A program made the translations under genes and the position numbers. A DNA stretch of 64,000 bases. It comes from Daucus carota subsp. sativus (Eukaryota > Streptophyta > Magnoliopsida > Apiales > Apiaceae). The notes below the pieces were generated by a model. The model made no database searches. It saw only the letters and a program-made list of their open reading frames with translations, and had not been told where the DNA came from. Location: assembly GCF_001625215.2 (NCBI RefSeq), contig NC_030384.2, positions 42,380,390-42,444,389 of the forward strand, in the 5' to 3' direction. How positions within the stretch are numbered: position 1 is the stretch's first letter; each line of letters begins with the position of its first letter. This document shows positions 26,992 to 39,714 of this stretch, piece after piece.

Positions 26992-29900
26992 TATATGATA
27001 TAGACATTTATGAAGTGAAAATCAAGCAGCTTAGGAATTTTCCCACTCTTTTTAGCTGGTAGCTTTGGAAGTGTGTGTCTTTGCATAATATGTTGCCCGA
27101 TGCTGGTATCTTAAAATTTCTATTTTCAATTGGCTATGGTTATAAACCTTTTGTTGCAAATCTTTTTGAAAGGGAAGCAGCTTTTTTATCTTGAATGTGA
27201 TTATTTTTGTTTATGGAATTATGGGTACCGTCTGGAGTTCTGGTCGATTCATGCTACAGAATAAGAATCTAGCAATCGCCAATTAGGAAGAGCGACTTTG
27301 TGCCCTGAGGTAGTAGGGTATTCAACAAAGGCCTCACACAACTGTTTGAGAATTTACTCTTTTTAAATCAATATCACACTAACCACGTTTACAAGAGGTT
27401 TAAGATTTAAGTCTTGTCAAAGGCAAGTGGTTACAAACAAATAAACATACCCTGTATATCCCGCTTATCGCAGGGAAGGTAGGATGTACACAGCGTCACA
27501 GCCTTACCTTCATACAAAAGAATAAAGAGGCTGTTTCCAGATAAAGACCCCCGGATTGTGTGTAAATGTGTGCGGTTATGTAATAAGCAAAAATTACAAT
27601 TATAAGAAAACAAGATATAGCAAAATACATGCACAAGCATAAATTTGATCATATAATATGTAAAGTGGTCATGAGACTCGCATGTGATTTGAATTTAACC
27701 ATCACATTAGCGGATTTCTTCAATTATTTTCTTGGTCTTCTTCATTTTTTTATAAAAAACATGATTTTTGATAGAGTTGCTGTGATTATGCCTTGGCAAT
27801 ACAACATATCAATTCATTGGGTGGATAATCGTCGCCCATGATCCCATAATTATTATAAACTGCCCTGGTATGAGTTCATTTTTGCCTAATATAAAAACGC
27901 CTCTAACCCTTAATGAAATACATGAATGCACTTGAATGGAAAAGTGCTCTCTGTCTCCACTATCACAACTAGACTGTTCGGTTGATAGTGGTTTTTTTCC
28001 CTGGCTATCAAGATATTTATATATCATATCTGGGGAAGGAATTACATTACCGAGATCCTAGGAAAATTGACGCCAAGTGGTTGCGTGTGTTTAATTACCA
28101 GATTAGGACAATTATTCTTTCCACTGTTTCATGCGTTCTTTAAAAAATTAGTGTCCTCCCTACCATTATTTCCGGGATTCTTATGGTTTACAATAATTGT
28201 CAGAATGTTATATATAGACTATAGTGATAACACCTGATGGGAAAGTTGCAATTTTGTGTGGATCACCTTTACTATCTTCCAATTTCTACCTTAGTTCTGA
28301 AAATGTGTGCTTCTGGTAGGGGCGAGTTCTATGCTACAAAGTGTGGCTGTAAAACCAGTTCCATGACTTCCAATGCCCACCGGTTGGAAAGTGCAGAACA
28401 AGATTTTTAACTACTCTACATAATAGTTCTACTTTCAACAGAGCACTAAATGTGAGCTCTTTTAATCTTTTCCTTAGATTCCAAAGGTATTGGATTCCGT
28501 GGTGAGATCTCTTCCAATTATTTGTTTTCTGTCCATGCTTAGCCCATTCATGTTATACTACGAGTGCCTCTTTATCATCAAATCTCTATTCAAGAACCAT
28601 TTCCAACTTAGTTTCTATATGCTGCCACTTTGTCAAAGCTGTTAACTTGAAGTCAGATTTGAGTAATAGTTTGATGACTTGCTGTAGTTAATATATTCCG
28701 TTCCATACATTAATGGAGTTCCATGTTCACCACTGGATATTATATAGTTCCATTTTTACACTTTGGTTTACAACTTCATATATAATTGCACTCTTTTGTC
28801 ATCAAAGATTAGTAGCATGTCGCTTAAGAATCCCAGGAAATATATTTTCCTTTCAAAAGAGTCACATTCTGCTTTCTGTCAGTAAACAATTATTAGGAAG
28901 AAATATATTGCGGTGTACTCTATTATCATTAATCTATCCAAGATATACATGCTCCACCGGTCAGGGATGAATCTAATTGATACCCATTGTGAGCGGGTGA
29001 GCATGCTACCTATACATTCTACATCTTATGATGCTTTTATAACACATTTCTTATAACTCATCATTAAGGCATCTCGTGTTAGTGCGTTTGTCACACCAAT
29101 TAACAGTTTCAAACCCTGAGGATTCAACTTCTTTGTTGAATAATTTCAAGGTCTCCAAATAGTGTTCTTGCTAACCTATCAATGTGCTAATGAGGACTAC
29201 TGATCTGTTACAACTAAGTAGAGCAAGACGTGGGAGATCAAAATTTTCTCTTACTATAGAATGCTCCAAAAAGAATTTAAGTGTGCGAGTGTTTTATAAG
29301 ACAGGTGGCAACCCTAGATAGTAATAGGTGGAAGTTAAGAGATTCATGCACCCACCTTAATATGTGATTTAGGCAGAGTGTGGTTGTGTTTGGTCATCAG
29401 GTTAAGTTGAGTTGTGTATTCTCAGGGAACATGGGTTCTTTAGGATACTCCTATGTTGTGTTAAATGAGATAAAGGGAAACAATGAAGGTAGGAGGGAAG
29501 ATCTAAAAAATAACAAGTGATTGCGAATTTTATATAACAATTGTGAAGTCTGAAGAGTGTGGAGAATGGAGCATTCCTGCTCAAATCCAGGGTTTGGGCT
29601 CTAGCCTCTAGTTCAGGTTGTTAGGAATGGGATGGAGGATGAATTGAAAATTTCGAACATTTACCCATACTACATTTCAAATTTCATTCCATTCCATTTT
29701 CTTCAATTTCATTCATCCCAACCAAACACGACATTATAGCTGCAGACGTGTTTCATCCTACTGGATAGATAATCGTCGGAGGCAGCAGACTACGGAAGGG
29801 CTGATAATCTTATATGTGCAAGGAACAAACGAGCTTTTATTCGTCAACACCTAAGAATATTTGTTTACTTCCATCAAAGTAGAATGCAAATAATGGAGAG

Positions 29901-32900
29901 AATCATAAAAAAACCAGGAATAATCTTTGTTTTTGTTACAAGATTTTTGTGGCATTTTTGGCTAGAGATTCCTATACAATCTACTAAAATGAATTATTGG
30001 ACTTATTAGAAAAACAAATCATTAGATAATTTACCAACTTGGCCACTATTTTTTCCATAAGCTCTATCTCTGATACCCCAGTTTTAGACTTTTGGGTCCC
30101 TTTTTCTCCACAAAGTGCATTCAAATGGAACGGTAATGGAGACAAAGGCACTCTCATGGACGTGGATTTCAACATGGATAACCAGTAGATCACGAGAGAA
30201 TTTCCATGTTAAGATCATATAGTTGGGAGATTGAAGTAGTCCAGCCTTTGGTGGTACCCGGATATTTCCTTAGTTGACATGTCATTAGATTAGATGATTC
30301 TTCTTCTTTCTTTGAGATTGTTGTTCTGGTTATTTTATTCTCCTGGGTTGCTACTACTCTTATAGCTATGATTGTCTGTTTTAGCTGAGTTGCTAGTGTA
30401 TCTTGTACAGCCCTACATCTACTTATTGTTTTAAGCTTCACATCTCTTAAATTTCAAAGCAAGCATTCTGTAGATCAACCTTTTATAATCATCACGCTTA
30501 GCTGCAAGTTGCATACCTTTATTCGTAGCTATATTTCCCGCGATTTTATTGATTTCTTGTGCCATATACATGTATGCCAAGCTAATATACTTGTTTAGTA
30601 TAGAATTAATAAACTACTTATTATATTTTTTAAATTTGGCACAAAAATATCTTGATGCTGATTGTGTTATCTAATTGTGATTCATTCATAAAACAGAACA
30701 ATTGCATTTTTTTTTATTCCAATGATCACATTCCTTTCAGATTGAGTACACATTTTTCTAATATTTTTTAACATTTCTTGTGTTTTTCCAAATCAGAAGA
30801 CAAGTTTTAGGAAGCAAAATAAGCGGGCATCAGTGTTCATGCTGTCAATTTTATTATAGACTCTAGTTAGTAATTGATTCCATTAATATATCACTTGCAC
30901 AACTTTCTTCCTTCTAAAAATTGGGTGCGCTGACATGAACCGCGTCATATATGTCATGTAAACTGGTCACTTAATCATTCTCCTCTAGAATCAGTGAATA
31001 ACTACTGACCCATTTTTTGATCGCTATTATAGTAGAAGTAGACCTATATATAACCTACTAAAAAAGATCAACTGTACGGCAAGTAACTCCTATCACTGTC
31101 AATTAATAAAATTACTTATAAATAGGCAGCCGGCATCTTGTGTTAGCTGTCTTAAGTATATAGGTTATTGTAATTCTAGGCATGTTTAATGCTCGGAAGT
31201 TCCTTAATAGTCATCAACTCATCATTCTTGTTGTACTTATTTGTAAACTGTAAGTCCTGTATTTGATTCTGGTGTAATATTTTAATAATGTTTGGATTTG
31301 AATTTGTTCAATATATATGCTGGAAACTATTTTCTTGCACTTAGTTTTCAATTTTGGATGGAAAACCATTTTGCGCTATCATACTACAGCCTTTATCCCA
31401 GGTAGGTTTACTTAGCAAAGCATGCCATGAGCCGGGTACTATCGTGTCAAAAAATAGTTGATGGTGTTTGTTTGTTAGTTAACAGAAAAATGCTAAAGTA
31501 AAGAAAAAGGAAGAAGAATCATGGACACAGCACTCAGTGCCGTTGCTTATTCACATATCTCTTGTCTCATAGTTGAGTTAGAATTGACTCTTTGTCAAAG
31601 CTGAACAGTGAATAGTCGTATAGTATAAACCATAGTAGAAGTATTAGTGATTCCATAGATTACTGTTGTTTCTTCACTTGTCTGTATTGACTTGTTACCC
31701 CCTCATATTAGGTATAGTATATTACAGCAATCTATTTTGTATTCGAGATATTAAACATTACACCCTTTTATTTTCTTGTCAGAATTTGCTCGAATATTCA
31801 GATCTGATCTCTAGTAACAGAAGAGAAGTCCTTAGTTATGCCATGCTGATAATGATGTTGCTCTAGTCAAAAAGGGTAAGCTTGATTAGCCCTGGTGTTG
31901 ATTGCAATTGCTAATGCTTGTATAAGTCTACAAGTAATGTGCAAACTTACATGGACCCTGAATAATATGGGTTGATGATACCCTGACAAGCCTTTTCACC
32001 TAACATGGCATTTGTAGATTTGGGTTTGGGGGCACACAAAGGAATTGTTGCCATGGGTGGAGATGGGAATCATAGTGAGTGCCAAAAGCCAAGTAAAAGC
32101 AGGAAAGAGCTGCTAGTGTGTAGGCACTAACAGGTAAAAACTGGAAAAGGGGCCAAAACAAATAAAGATGAAAGGATCTTTCCAAAGTAGGGGAATGGTC
32201 CTCTCCATGTCTGCAGTCTTCCTTCTCTTTGCATTTTTTATTTATGAAAAGCAGAATAGAAAGCTCCTGTTAATGCAGATCTTGTTTATTGATTTCTATA
32301 AAGCAGAAGACATGATGATGGGCAAGAGATGGTGATCTCAAACACAGAAGTCTTCAGCTGAGTTCTTTCTTTCTTTTTATAAAGAAACTTTAGTCAAGTT
32401 GGAATATTCTTGCCGAAAACCAGAGATTTTTCATTACTGTTATGGCTGGACTCATGTGAAAGTCTTCCCCACATCCCTTAAAAAAAATTGGTTTTCTTGA
32501 GGAAATGAGGTGTCTTGTTAAGTCTCGCAAAGACTATTGTCAGAGTTCTTTATTTAGTAATTTGGTTCGCAGGCATATGATCATTGAGAACTAGGAGTGT
32601 AACCACAAACTATATGTTGATTTTGCTGAATATTTGAATGTAAAGATCTTGAAATAGTGGTGATTGTATTGATGAACTGATATCGCTCACATTCATCAAA
32701 GAGATGCTCCACCATACAGGTCTATCACAAATGATAGAGGAGCATGATAGTTACCTTACATGTATGTGGGAGATTCAGAGGATTGAATCTGTTGGGCTTT
32801 TTACTTGTGGTGTTGATGTAGATTTATGAATGCGGCATTCTTCCTTTTACTGGTGTTATGATTATTTTGTGTGACTAAATTCACAATCCCTGCCCAAGCT

Positions 32901-33684
32901 ATCTTGTCGATAGCAGCCAAATTGACCGAAACCGCATCTTCCCCCTTCATATTTGCCAAATTGGAGATACTTGCACGCCGAACTTTACTATAATTACAAA
33001 AAGTTTAAGAATTATTATCTTGCTTCATTACTCGGTCCGTCTTATGTGGTTGTTTACGTTCATTGTTTGCATGATGAGATAGAGAGAGTTTATTTTTATA
33101 TAATTATTTGATGCAACACTTGACCAGGGGAGTTTAGTTCTTTTTTTTAATATAAAATGCAAATTCAATACATTAAATTAATACAAGTCTAGTCGGGACA
33201 TCCCCAACTGACAATGCAATCAGTTTGATAAATAATAAAACGAGCTAAACAAATAGTCGTATTGTTTCCGGACTGCTTAACACACTGAATCCAAAAATTC
33301 TTGAAACTGAAAATACAAAGGCTTTTCGAGTAATCCAGCCTACATCAATTCTGAAAATGGTAGCTTCACAATAATTCCATGGCTGTTGCGGTATTCAGGC
33401 GACTCAGTTATAAAAACTAAGCAATGAGGAACAAGAGTCCTCGAATAACCGTTCCAAGTATACCTCAGCTATCTATATGCCGTGAGCCAGCTATAAACAT
33501 GCTGAAAGTATTAATGATGCGATAAGCCAGATCTCCCAAAACTAATAGGGAAATAAGAGTATAATTATAACTAATCCACTGTATTAACAGAAAATAATTG
33601 AAATACATCGTTTAACAAGTTTTTATCGAATTTGGACGGTAGTGCATATAGGGGCAGATTTTGGCAATTGATAATTAGTTATTG
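26992..33684. other. Gene-poor intergenic region
   Basis: About 6.7 kb without a supported gene. It holds a SINE-like fragment (27448-27552), a possible foldback around 29385-29735 (GTTGTGTTTGGTC near 29385 against GTCGTGTTTGGTTG complemented from the right) and many short frames. Two minus-strand frames at 29984-30193 and 30190-30441 lie end to end but match nothing I recognise. The segment 31990-32215 is somewhat GC-richer and non-repetitive, but I could not assign it. Confidence 0.35.
27448..27552 (-). mobile_element. SINE-like fragment
   Basis: Complemented, this reads GGAAACAGCCTCTTTATTC, then GGTAAGGCTGTG, GTACATCCTACCTTCCC and GCGGGATATACAGGGTATG. That order matches the 3' half of widespread plant tRNA-derived SINEs. 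No A/B-box head was identified. Confidence 0.55.
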
Positions 33685-33692
33685 ATCTGATT

Positions 33693-34308
33693 CAGTGTTG
33701 TAAAAAGCGGGAATCGGACTTAGTCGGTGAAGGCACCGTCCAGCGATTAATCGGATAATCGGAGATTAATCGGATCATTAATCGTAATCAATTTAATATT
33801 ATTTTTTAAATCATATATATATATATTAATATAATTATATATAGTATAAATTTATAGCCATATAAGATCAAAAGATTAATGATTTTTTGTAACACAAAAC
33901 ATGTCTTTATATACATACACAAGTGCAGTCATCTCATATATAAACTTGAATTTGATTGAATATGTGAAGGAAGATATTATAAATTTATGTAATGTAATTA
34001 GAGATTATGAGCTAATCTTGAAAGAGAGAAAGGTAATAAAAACAACTTTAATTTCTGTGTTTTGTCATTTTCGTGCCTTTTTGTTTTATTTAAAATTAAA
34101 TTTCAAATTTCAAATTTTTTTTACTTTCGATTTTTAAATTTTTTAAATTCGCCGATTTTTGACTGATTTTTTCCGATTAATCCCGATTTTGACCGATTTT
34201 CAGAAAAAACACTTTTTTCACCGATTAACGCTTAATCGAGACGGTGGCCGACCGAACAACGATTAATCGGCGATTAATCCCGATTAATCGCCGACTTTTA
34301 GAACACTG
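33693..34308. mobile_element. hAT-type MITE with TTAATCGG-rich ends, copy 2
   Basis: A 616-bp element with exact target duplications ATCTGATT (33685-33692 and 34309-34316). The ends are CAGTGTTGTAAAAAGCGG and, complemented, CAGTGTTCTAAAAGTCGG. The subterminal regions carry many CGATTAATCGG motifs. The core is AT-rich; the frame at 33901-34137 inside it has no transposase similarity. Same family as 1568-1941. Confidence 0.92.
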
Positions 34309-34316
34309 ATCTGATT

Positions 34317-35237
34317 AGATTCAAATGAGGAAAATGATGATGGTGGTTGTCAACGGATGGGGAGCAGCATGCCATTTAAAGTAGTAAATGGATTACTAAA
34401 TTGTAATCAGACCAGATGAGTGGCAAGAACATTATAATCTCTGGGAGTGGGAATCATAATTATTACACTAGTCATATACATGGATGGCTTCATTAGATTC
34501 GTCCATCAACTTGCTCCTACATTCAGTCGTTCTCTTCATTCTATCATTCCATGTATTACGATAAATTGATAATAAAGTCTCGTACAAAAACGAGTATTAT
34601 TTGTGATCAAGGAACTCTTGAACAATACTCCCATATATACGAATTTATCGTCAATATGTAACTGCTCCCGTAGGCTCCTAGGCTCGCCTATGATCTTCAC
34701 TTCCGGAATCTGTTGAGTTCTCCAAGAAAAAACTGTAGGCATGATCCGAACAGGTGATCCAGTTACTTGTAAGCATCTTGCTGACTATCCTCAAGCAGTT
34801 AGACACGTGACAACCATCCGAGTATCATGTTATCCCGAAAATCTGGATTAACTTCCACTTATATTGAATAACCCTTCCACCTCAAACACCTACATAAGTT
34901 ACCCATCCTTCAAGTAGTCACTTCTCACGGTATAAATACGAACAGAAGAGTATAATAAGTTTTTTTTAAGCAACACACACAAAAAAACACTCATATGACC
35001 CTGATGGCTACAGATCATTAGAAAAATCCCTACGGCCATCAAATATTTAAAGGAATCTGAAAATATTGAATCTAGCTAGATGGCAAGGGATACACAGTGC
35101 AGAGATTAATGGGAGGGATATCATATTTCATAGCATGAAGCACTCCTAGTGAGAGTGGCGTGCAAAATCATGATGCAGATGAATGGTTTGAAAAAGCAAG
35201 TGAAAATCGTACGGACCGCTAATCGGCTTTAAATCTA
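34317..35237. other. Intergenic stretch, nothing recognised
   Basis: No gene supported. The minus-strand frame 34536-34742 contains no known domain. Confidence 0.3.
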
Positions 35238-35453
35238 TGGGGTGTTTGGGAATCAGAAACAATTTCTGCTTCTGGCTTTTATTTTTCTTGACCTGTTTGT
35301 GTAAAGAAATAGAATCACTTTTAAGAAGCTGAGAATGCTAGCTTCTCTCTCACAGCTTCTGCTTCTTTTTCAAACACTTTATTAACTTATTTACTTCTTA
35401 CTTCTTTATTTTAAGGATAGAAACACTTTTTTTAAGCTTGGCAAACGCCCCCG
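35238..35453. mobile_element. MITE with GGGGTGTTTGG ends, copy 2
   Basis: The left end is GGGGTGTTTGGGAATCAG; the right end reads CTTGGCAAACGCCCCC. The interior (AAGAAGCTGAGAATGCTAGC, CTCACAGCTTCTGCTTC) matches the element at 24419-24641. Confidence 0.6.
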
Positions 35454-35898
35454 TAATGCATGTACTTGATGCAGAATAAAGTGTTGAGAGTATATACAAA
35501 AGAGAAGTTACAACTTACATGTAGCTCTACTAAGTACTAGCTAGGCTGTTTTATTAAAATAGAATATAGCCATGTATACAACTTATTGTGTATGAGACCA
35601 AGTGGTAGGGTTGGTTTTGACGGGGGAGGATAATGAACAACCCCACCCTCCCTCGCCCTCGTGCGTTCGTTCTTTCTGCCCAATATCTACATATTTTTAT
35701 TACAAACTACTATTCATATTTATGACTTTCGCTCCCTCCGTCAATCCTCAATTATCATCTTCATAATTACTGGCCTGCTGTCTGCCATGTCTTTTTCGTC
35801 TCCGTTTTATCCCATTTTTTATATTATATTCTAGGTTGATCACAGATGCTAAAAATTTTATTATAGAATAGTTTGTAAGAATAAGAAAAATAGATAAA

Positions 35899-36234
35899 GG
35901 CTCTGTTTGGGAATTAGCGGTTAGCTGTTAGCGGATTGAATTTGATGTTTTGACTAGCCGATTGAAGTAGTGTTTTGACTGACGGATTGAATTAGCTTTT
36001 TTTGTAAAATTATTTGGTTAATAACTGATTGATTAGCTTTTTCTGACACAAACCAAAAATTCTAGCCCAAAAAACTCTTCAGAATAGCTTTTCCAAAATT
36101 AGTTTTTTGGGTCCAAACCTCTATTTCAATCCGCTAACTACCAAACACTAATATTAGCGGATTTTAGTGGTCAAACCTCTAAACTAGTCGAAACCTCTGA
36201 TTTTGCCACAAACCTCTGCCTTCCAAACATGGCC
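35899..36234. mobile_element. Possible hAT-like MITE
   Basis: 12-bp ends GGCTCTGTTTGG and, complemented, GGCCATGTTTGG, with internal inverted blocks around TTAGCGGATT. No target duplication was identified. It lies about 620 bp upstream of the WAT1 start. Confidence 0.45.
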
Positions 36235-36676
36235 AAAATGATGTGATTAGTTTGGTATTTAATTAATAAATCAGGAAAGTAAAAAATTTTATAACTTGAA
36301 AAAAAAAAAAACAAAGCGAAAAAGAAAGTATAAAAAATGGATGAAATGGAATCGCGAATTAAATGGAGTCATATTTGAAATGAACTCTTTTCATTTATAG
36401 GCCCAGTTTATATAAATGTAAAGGATGTATTTCTTGTTAGTCGGTGAGCAGGCGAGAAGGGAATATATGTTTACGTACTTGCGAGACCGTAACAAGGGCG
36501 ATAGTTCATACTTGATACTCCTGCTAAGACTATTTTAGTTGACAAAATAATAGTAATGCTTCTTTATTTAAATTTCATTTCATGTGGGATCACACGGTCC
36601 CTCCGAGCTCCCTCTATGATCACTCATAACCCTTTGTAATTAACCCTACTGCATACCACTATCTCCTCGTAGTGTC

Positions 36677-36683
36677 TATATAA
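36677..36683 (+). promoter_or_regulatory. TATA-like box of WAT1
   Basis: GTCTATATAAATC lies about 180 bp before the WAT1 ATG, a usual distance for a plant promoter with a moderate leader. Confidence 0.5.
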
Positions 36684-36858
36684 ATCTTCCTCATTCTCCC
36701 GTTAGCTCCTCATTCCATCCATCACTAAGAGACTATAGACTATCTACACATGCATTATGCACAATTGCATGTCCTAATAGTCTGTGACTTTTGATCCCTT
36801 ATATACAAACAGCTAGCTTATAAGTTGATTAGTGGAAGAGCAGTAATTTGAGATCAAA

Positions 36859-38950
36859 ATGGCGGATAGCGGTGCTGGTGGATCGTCAGGGGGAGCGGTG
36901 AACTACAGCAGGAGAATCATGGGGATTACGGTGCCGGAGAAGGTCCAGCTCCACGTGGCCATGCTGGCCTTGCAGTTTGGTTATGCTGGTTTCCATGTTG
37001 TCTCCAGAGCGGCTCTTAACATGGGCATCAGCAAGATTGTCTTCCCTGTTTACAGAAACATTCTTGCTTTCTTCCTCCTCTTGCCTTTCGCTTACTTCCT
37101 CGAAAAGTACTCATCATTCTTTCGTATACAAAAAAAAGATTTTCTGCTGCTCTTGTCATGATTTTAAGTATACGGTTTATTTGTGCAGGAAAGAGCGTCC
37201 CCCGCTTACTCTTTCGTTTCTTACCCAGTTTTTCCTCCTTGCTTGCGTCGGGTAATTAATTACCATTAGTACTCGTCTACTCGATCCACATAATTACACA
37301 ATTTTATTCATTTAATGCATATTTCATAATTTTGATTACTTGGTGAATCACTTGACAGAATAACAGCTAATCAGGGATTCTACTTGGTGGGATTAGACAA
37401 CACATCACCTACCTTTGCTTCCGCGATACAGAACTCTGTCCCTGCCATTACATTCCTTATGGCTGCAATCCTCAGGCAAGTCACATAGTGATCCATGATA
37501 ATTTCTTTATTTAGATGGATTTTTTTTTTTTTAGCATGTATTGATTGAGCACATAAATTAATTTATAAGTGATTGCGTGATTGTCAATTATCAGGTTAGA
37601 ACAAGTGAGGCTCAACCGAAAAGATGGCATAGGCAAGGTGATAGGAACACTGTTTTGTGTGGCTGGAGCCATGGTGATCACTTTGTACAAAGGGCCAACC
37701 ATATACAGTCCAACTCCGCCGCTTCACAGGCCTAATGTTTCGCCACTCTTGCTCTCTCTTGGAGATGCTAAGCCCAAGAACTGGACTCTCGGCTGCATTT
37801 TCTTGATTGGACATTGTCTCTCATGGTCTGGCTGGCTAGTCCTGCAAGCCCCGGTGCTGAAGAAGTACCCGGCTAGGCTATCCGTCACATCTTACCAGTG
37901 TTTCTTTGGTGTTATTCAGTTTCTTGTTATAGCTGGCTTTGTGGAGAGAGATCCACAAGCTTGGCTCATTCACTCCGGTGGGGAGCTTTTCAGTGTCTTC
38001 TACGCGGTGAGAACTAATTAATTAATTTAATTCATGAATATAAAAATCACAACTCTTGTTATTTCTTTATTTGATTCTGTGGTTCTTAAATATGGTTGAC
38101 ATGATTATGATTTTGACTAAATTGAAAAAAATAAGAAATACATTTATACAAAAGGAATTTTTTTTCAATGACTTCAGATATGAGGTTCTGTATTGAGCTG
38201 TTACAGATCAATAATACAGAGTCACACCTTTGTCCCAAAAAGACAAGACAGTCTTAGCTAATTCATGTCATGGATGATAAATGTATGCGTGCGCAGGGGG
38301 TGGTCGCATCAGGGATTGCTTTCGCGGTACAGATATGGTGCATTGACAGGGGAGGCCCCGTGTTCGTGGCGGTGTATCAGCCTGTTCAGACCCTTGTGGT
38401 CGCTATAATGGCTTCGGTTGCGTTAGGCGAGGAGTTCTATCTAGGAGGGTCAGTACCTTGTCCATTTCCATCTGTCACACTACTCAGCATCAATATAATT
38501 TATACCGTTTTCAGCCCTGTTCACGGGAATGAGAATGAGATTCTAGTACATTATTCTCGCCAACCGGGTTGAAATCCATGATCCAAACGACCCTAAGTAT
38601 ACATGAATGCATTTTATGTCTCAATTATACATGCAGACAAGGCCACATGTGCATATCCCCAACCTTTGATTTTCAGATGATTCTGGATTTATCTATCTGT
38701 ATGTCCCATTAGAAGGAATTATGGAGCAGTTGATATTAATACACATTTAATCATGTACAGGATTATTGGAGCGGTGCTGATTATAACAGGGCTGTACCTA
38801 GTGCTGTGGGGTAAGAATGAAGAAAGGAAATTCGCAATGCTGCAAAAGGCAGCTGCGATTCAGAGCCCGACGGAGCAAGGAAACAGCAGAAGCCACATCA
38901 AATCCTCCCTGGCTCAGCCGCTGCTCTCTCAGACCACCGAAAGTGTTTAA
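36859..38950 (+). CDS. WAT1: WALLS ARE THIN 1 (WAT1), vacuolar auxin transport facilitator
   Basis: Six exons: 36859-37106, 37189-37251, 37359-37475, 37595-38006, 38297-38448 and 38761-38950, giving 1182 nt and 393 residues (Arabidopsis WAT1 has 389). The protein tracks Arabidopsis WAT1 throughout: VPEKVQLHVAMLALQFGYAG, FHVVSRAALNMGISKIVFPV, ITANQGFYLVGLDNTSPTFA, NWTLGCIFLIGHCLSWSGWL and FAVQIWCIDRGGPVFVAVYQ. It is a drug/metabolite-type (EamA) carrier with about ten membrane helices, located in the tonoplast, exporting auxin from the vacuole and needed for secondary wall formation in fibres. The third intron begins GC rather than GT (CTCAG|GCAAGT, 37476), which joins LR|LEQVR in register with Arabidopsis; no GT donor keeps the frame. 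The hydrophilic C-terminus ends in a Ser/Thr-rich tail. Orthology is very secure. Confidence 0.97.
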
Positions 38951-39317
38951 CCAGCTGATCAGCCAGACCCTGATTAATTAACAGCAGGCTTCTTCGCTAA
39001 AGGGTTTAAATAGTCTAGTACTCCTATATGCAAAAGGTTTGGTTTGTGTGTATGAAAAGGACTAAAGTTTTGGGTTTTTGTTTTCATTTTTATTTATCCA
39101 CTGTGGTAAAAGAGTGACAAATGGATCAATTTGTAATAGAGAATCATGCAAATATATGGATGGAAGGAGGATTCTCACATTTGCATGTACGTGTTTAGTA
39201 ATTTAATATTGCTGTGGAAATCTTCTCCATAATAAGTTATTAAGAGAATAGATTGTGACCATTAATATATTTGTTAATCTGTGTTCTAAATTAGTAAGTA
39301 TGCATTTGATGGGCTAA
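38951..39317. other. WAT1 3' region
   Basis: The presumed 3' UTR and downstream AT-rich DNA. No further gene seen. Confidence 0.4.
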
Positions 39318-39711
39318 GAGCATCTCCAACAGTGTTGGCTATAATTGTTGGCTAAATTGGACCTGTAAGACGTTATGTAAAATTTGTTGAACCTGTAAGA
39401 CATTTCTCTTCAATGGTATTGGCTATATTGGTTGGCTATAATTTAAAAATAGCATGTTATTAATATTTTAAATTGTTAAAATAGAATATATCAGTTCAAT
39501 ATAGTAATAAATGATGTGCAATCTTCCTACAGATTTCTTACAGACCTGTAGAGGTTCGACAAATTTAGCCATCCATAAGAGGTTGGCTAAATTTATAGAC
39601 AACAGGTCACTGTGGTTGGAGTGTGAATTTTTGACGTGGTTGGCTAAATTTTTTATTTTTGGCATGACAACTCACCTTTTAGCTAAGGGGTCTTCATGGT
39701 TGGAGATGCTC
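39318..39711. mobile_element. Tourist/PIF-Harbinger-like MITE
   Basis: TAA trinucleotides (39315-39317, 39712-39714) flank a 394-bp element. The left end is GAGCATCTCCAACAG and the right end, complemented, is GAGCATCTCCAACCATG. A TAA/TTA target duplication with GAGCATCTCCAAC ends is characteristic of PIF/Harbinger-derived MITEs. Internal GGTTGGCTA motifs recur in both halves. A related sequence (GAGCAACTCCGGCAGC) begins directly after it. Confidence 0.8.
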
Positions 39712-39714
39712 TAA

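Noticed and set aside
29984-30441. Two abutting minus-strand frames (69 and 83 codons)
   Set aside because: I considered a frame-shifted transposon gag, but found no zinc knuckle or other motif to support it.
31990-32215. Possible microRNA precursor
   Set aside because: I compared remembered plant miRNA sequences (miR156 to miR408) and saw no match or good hairpin.
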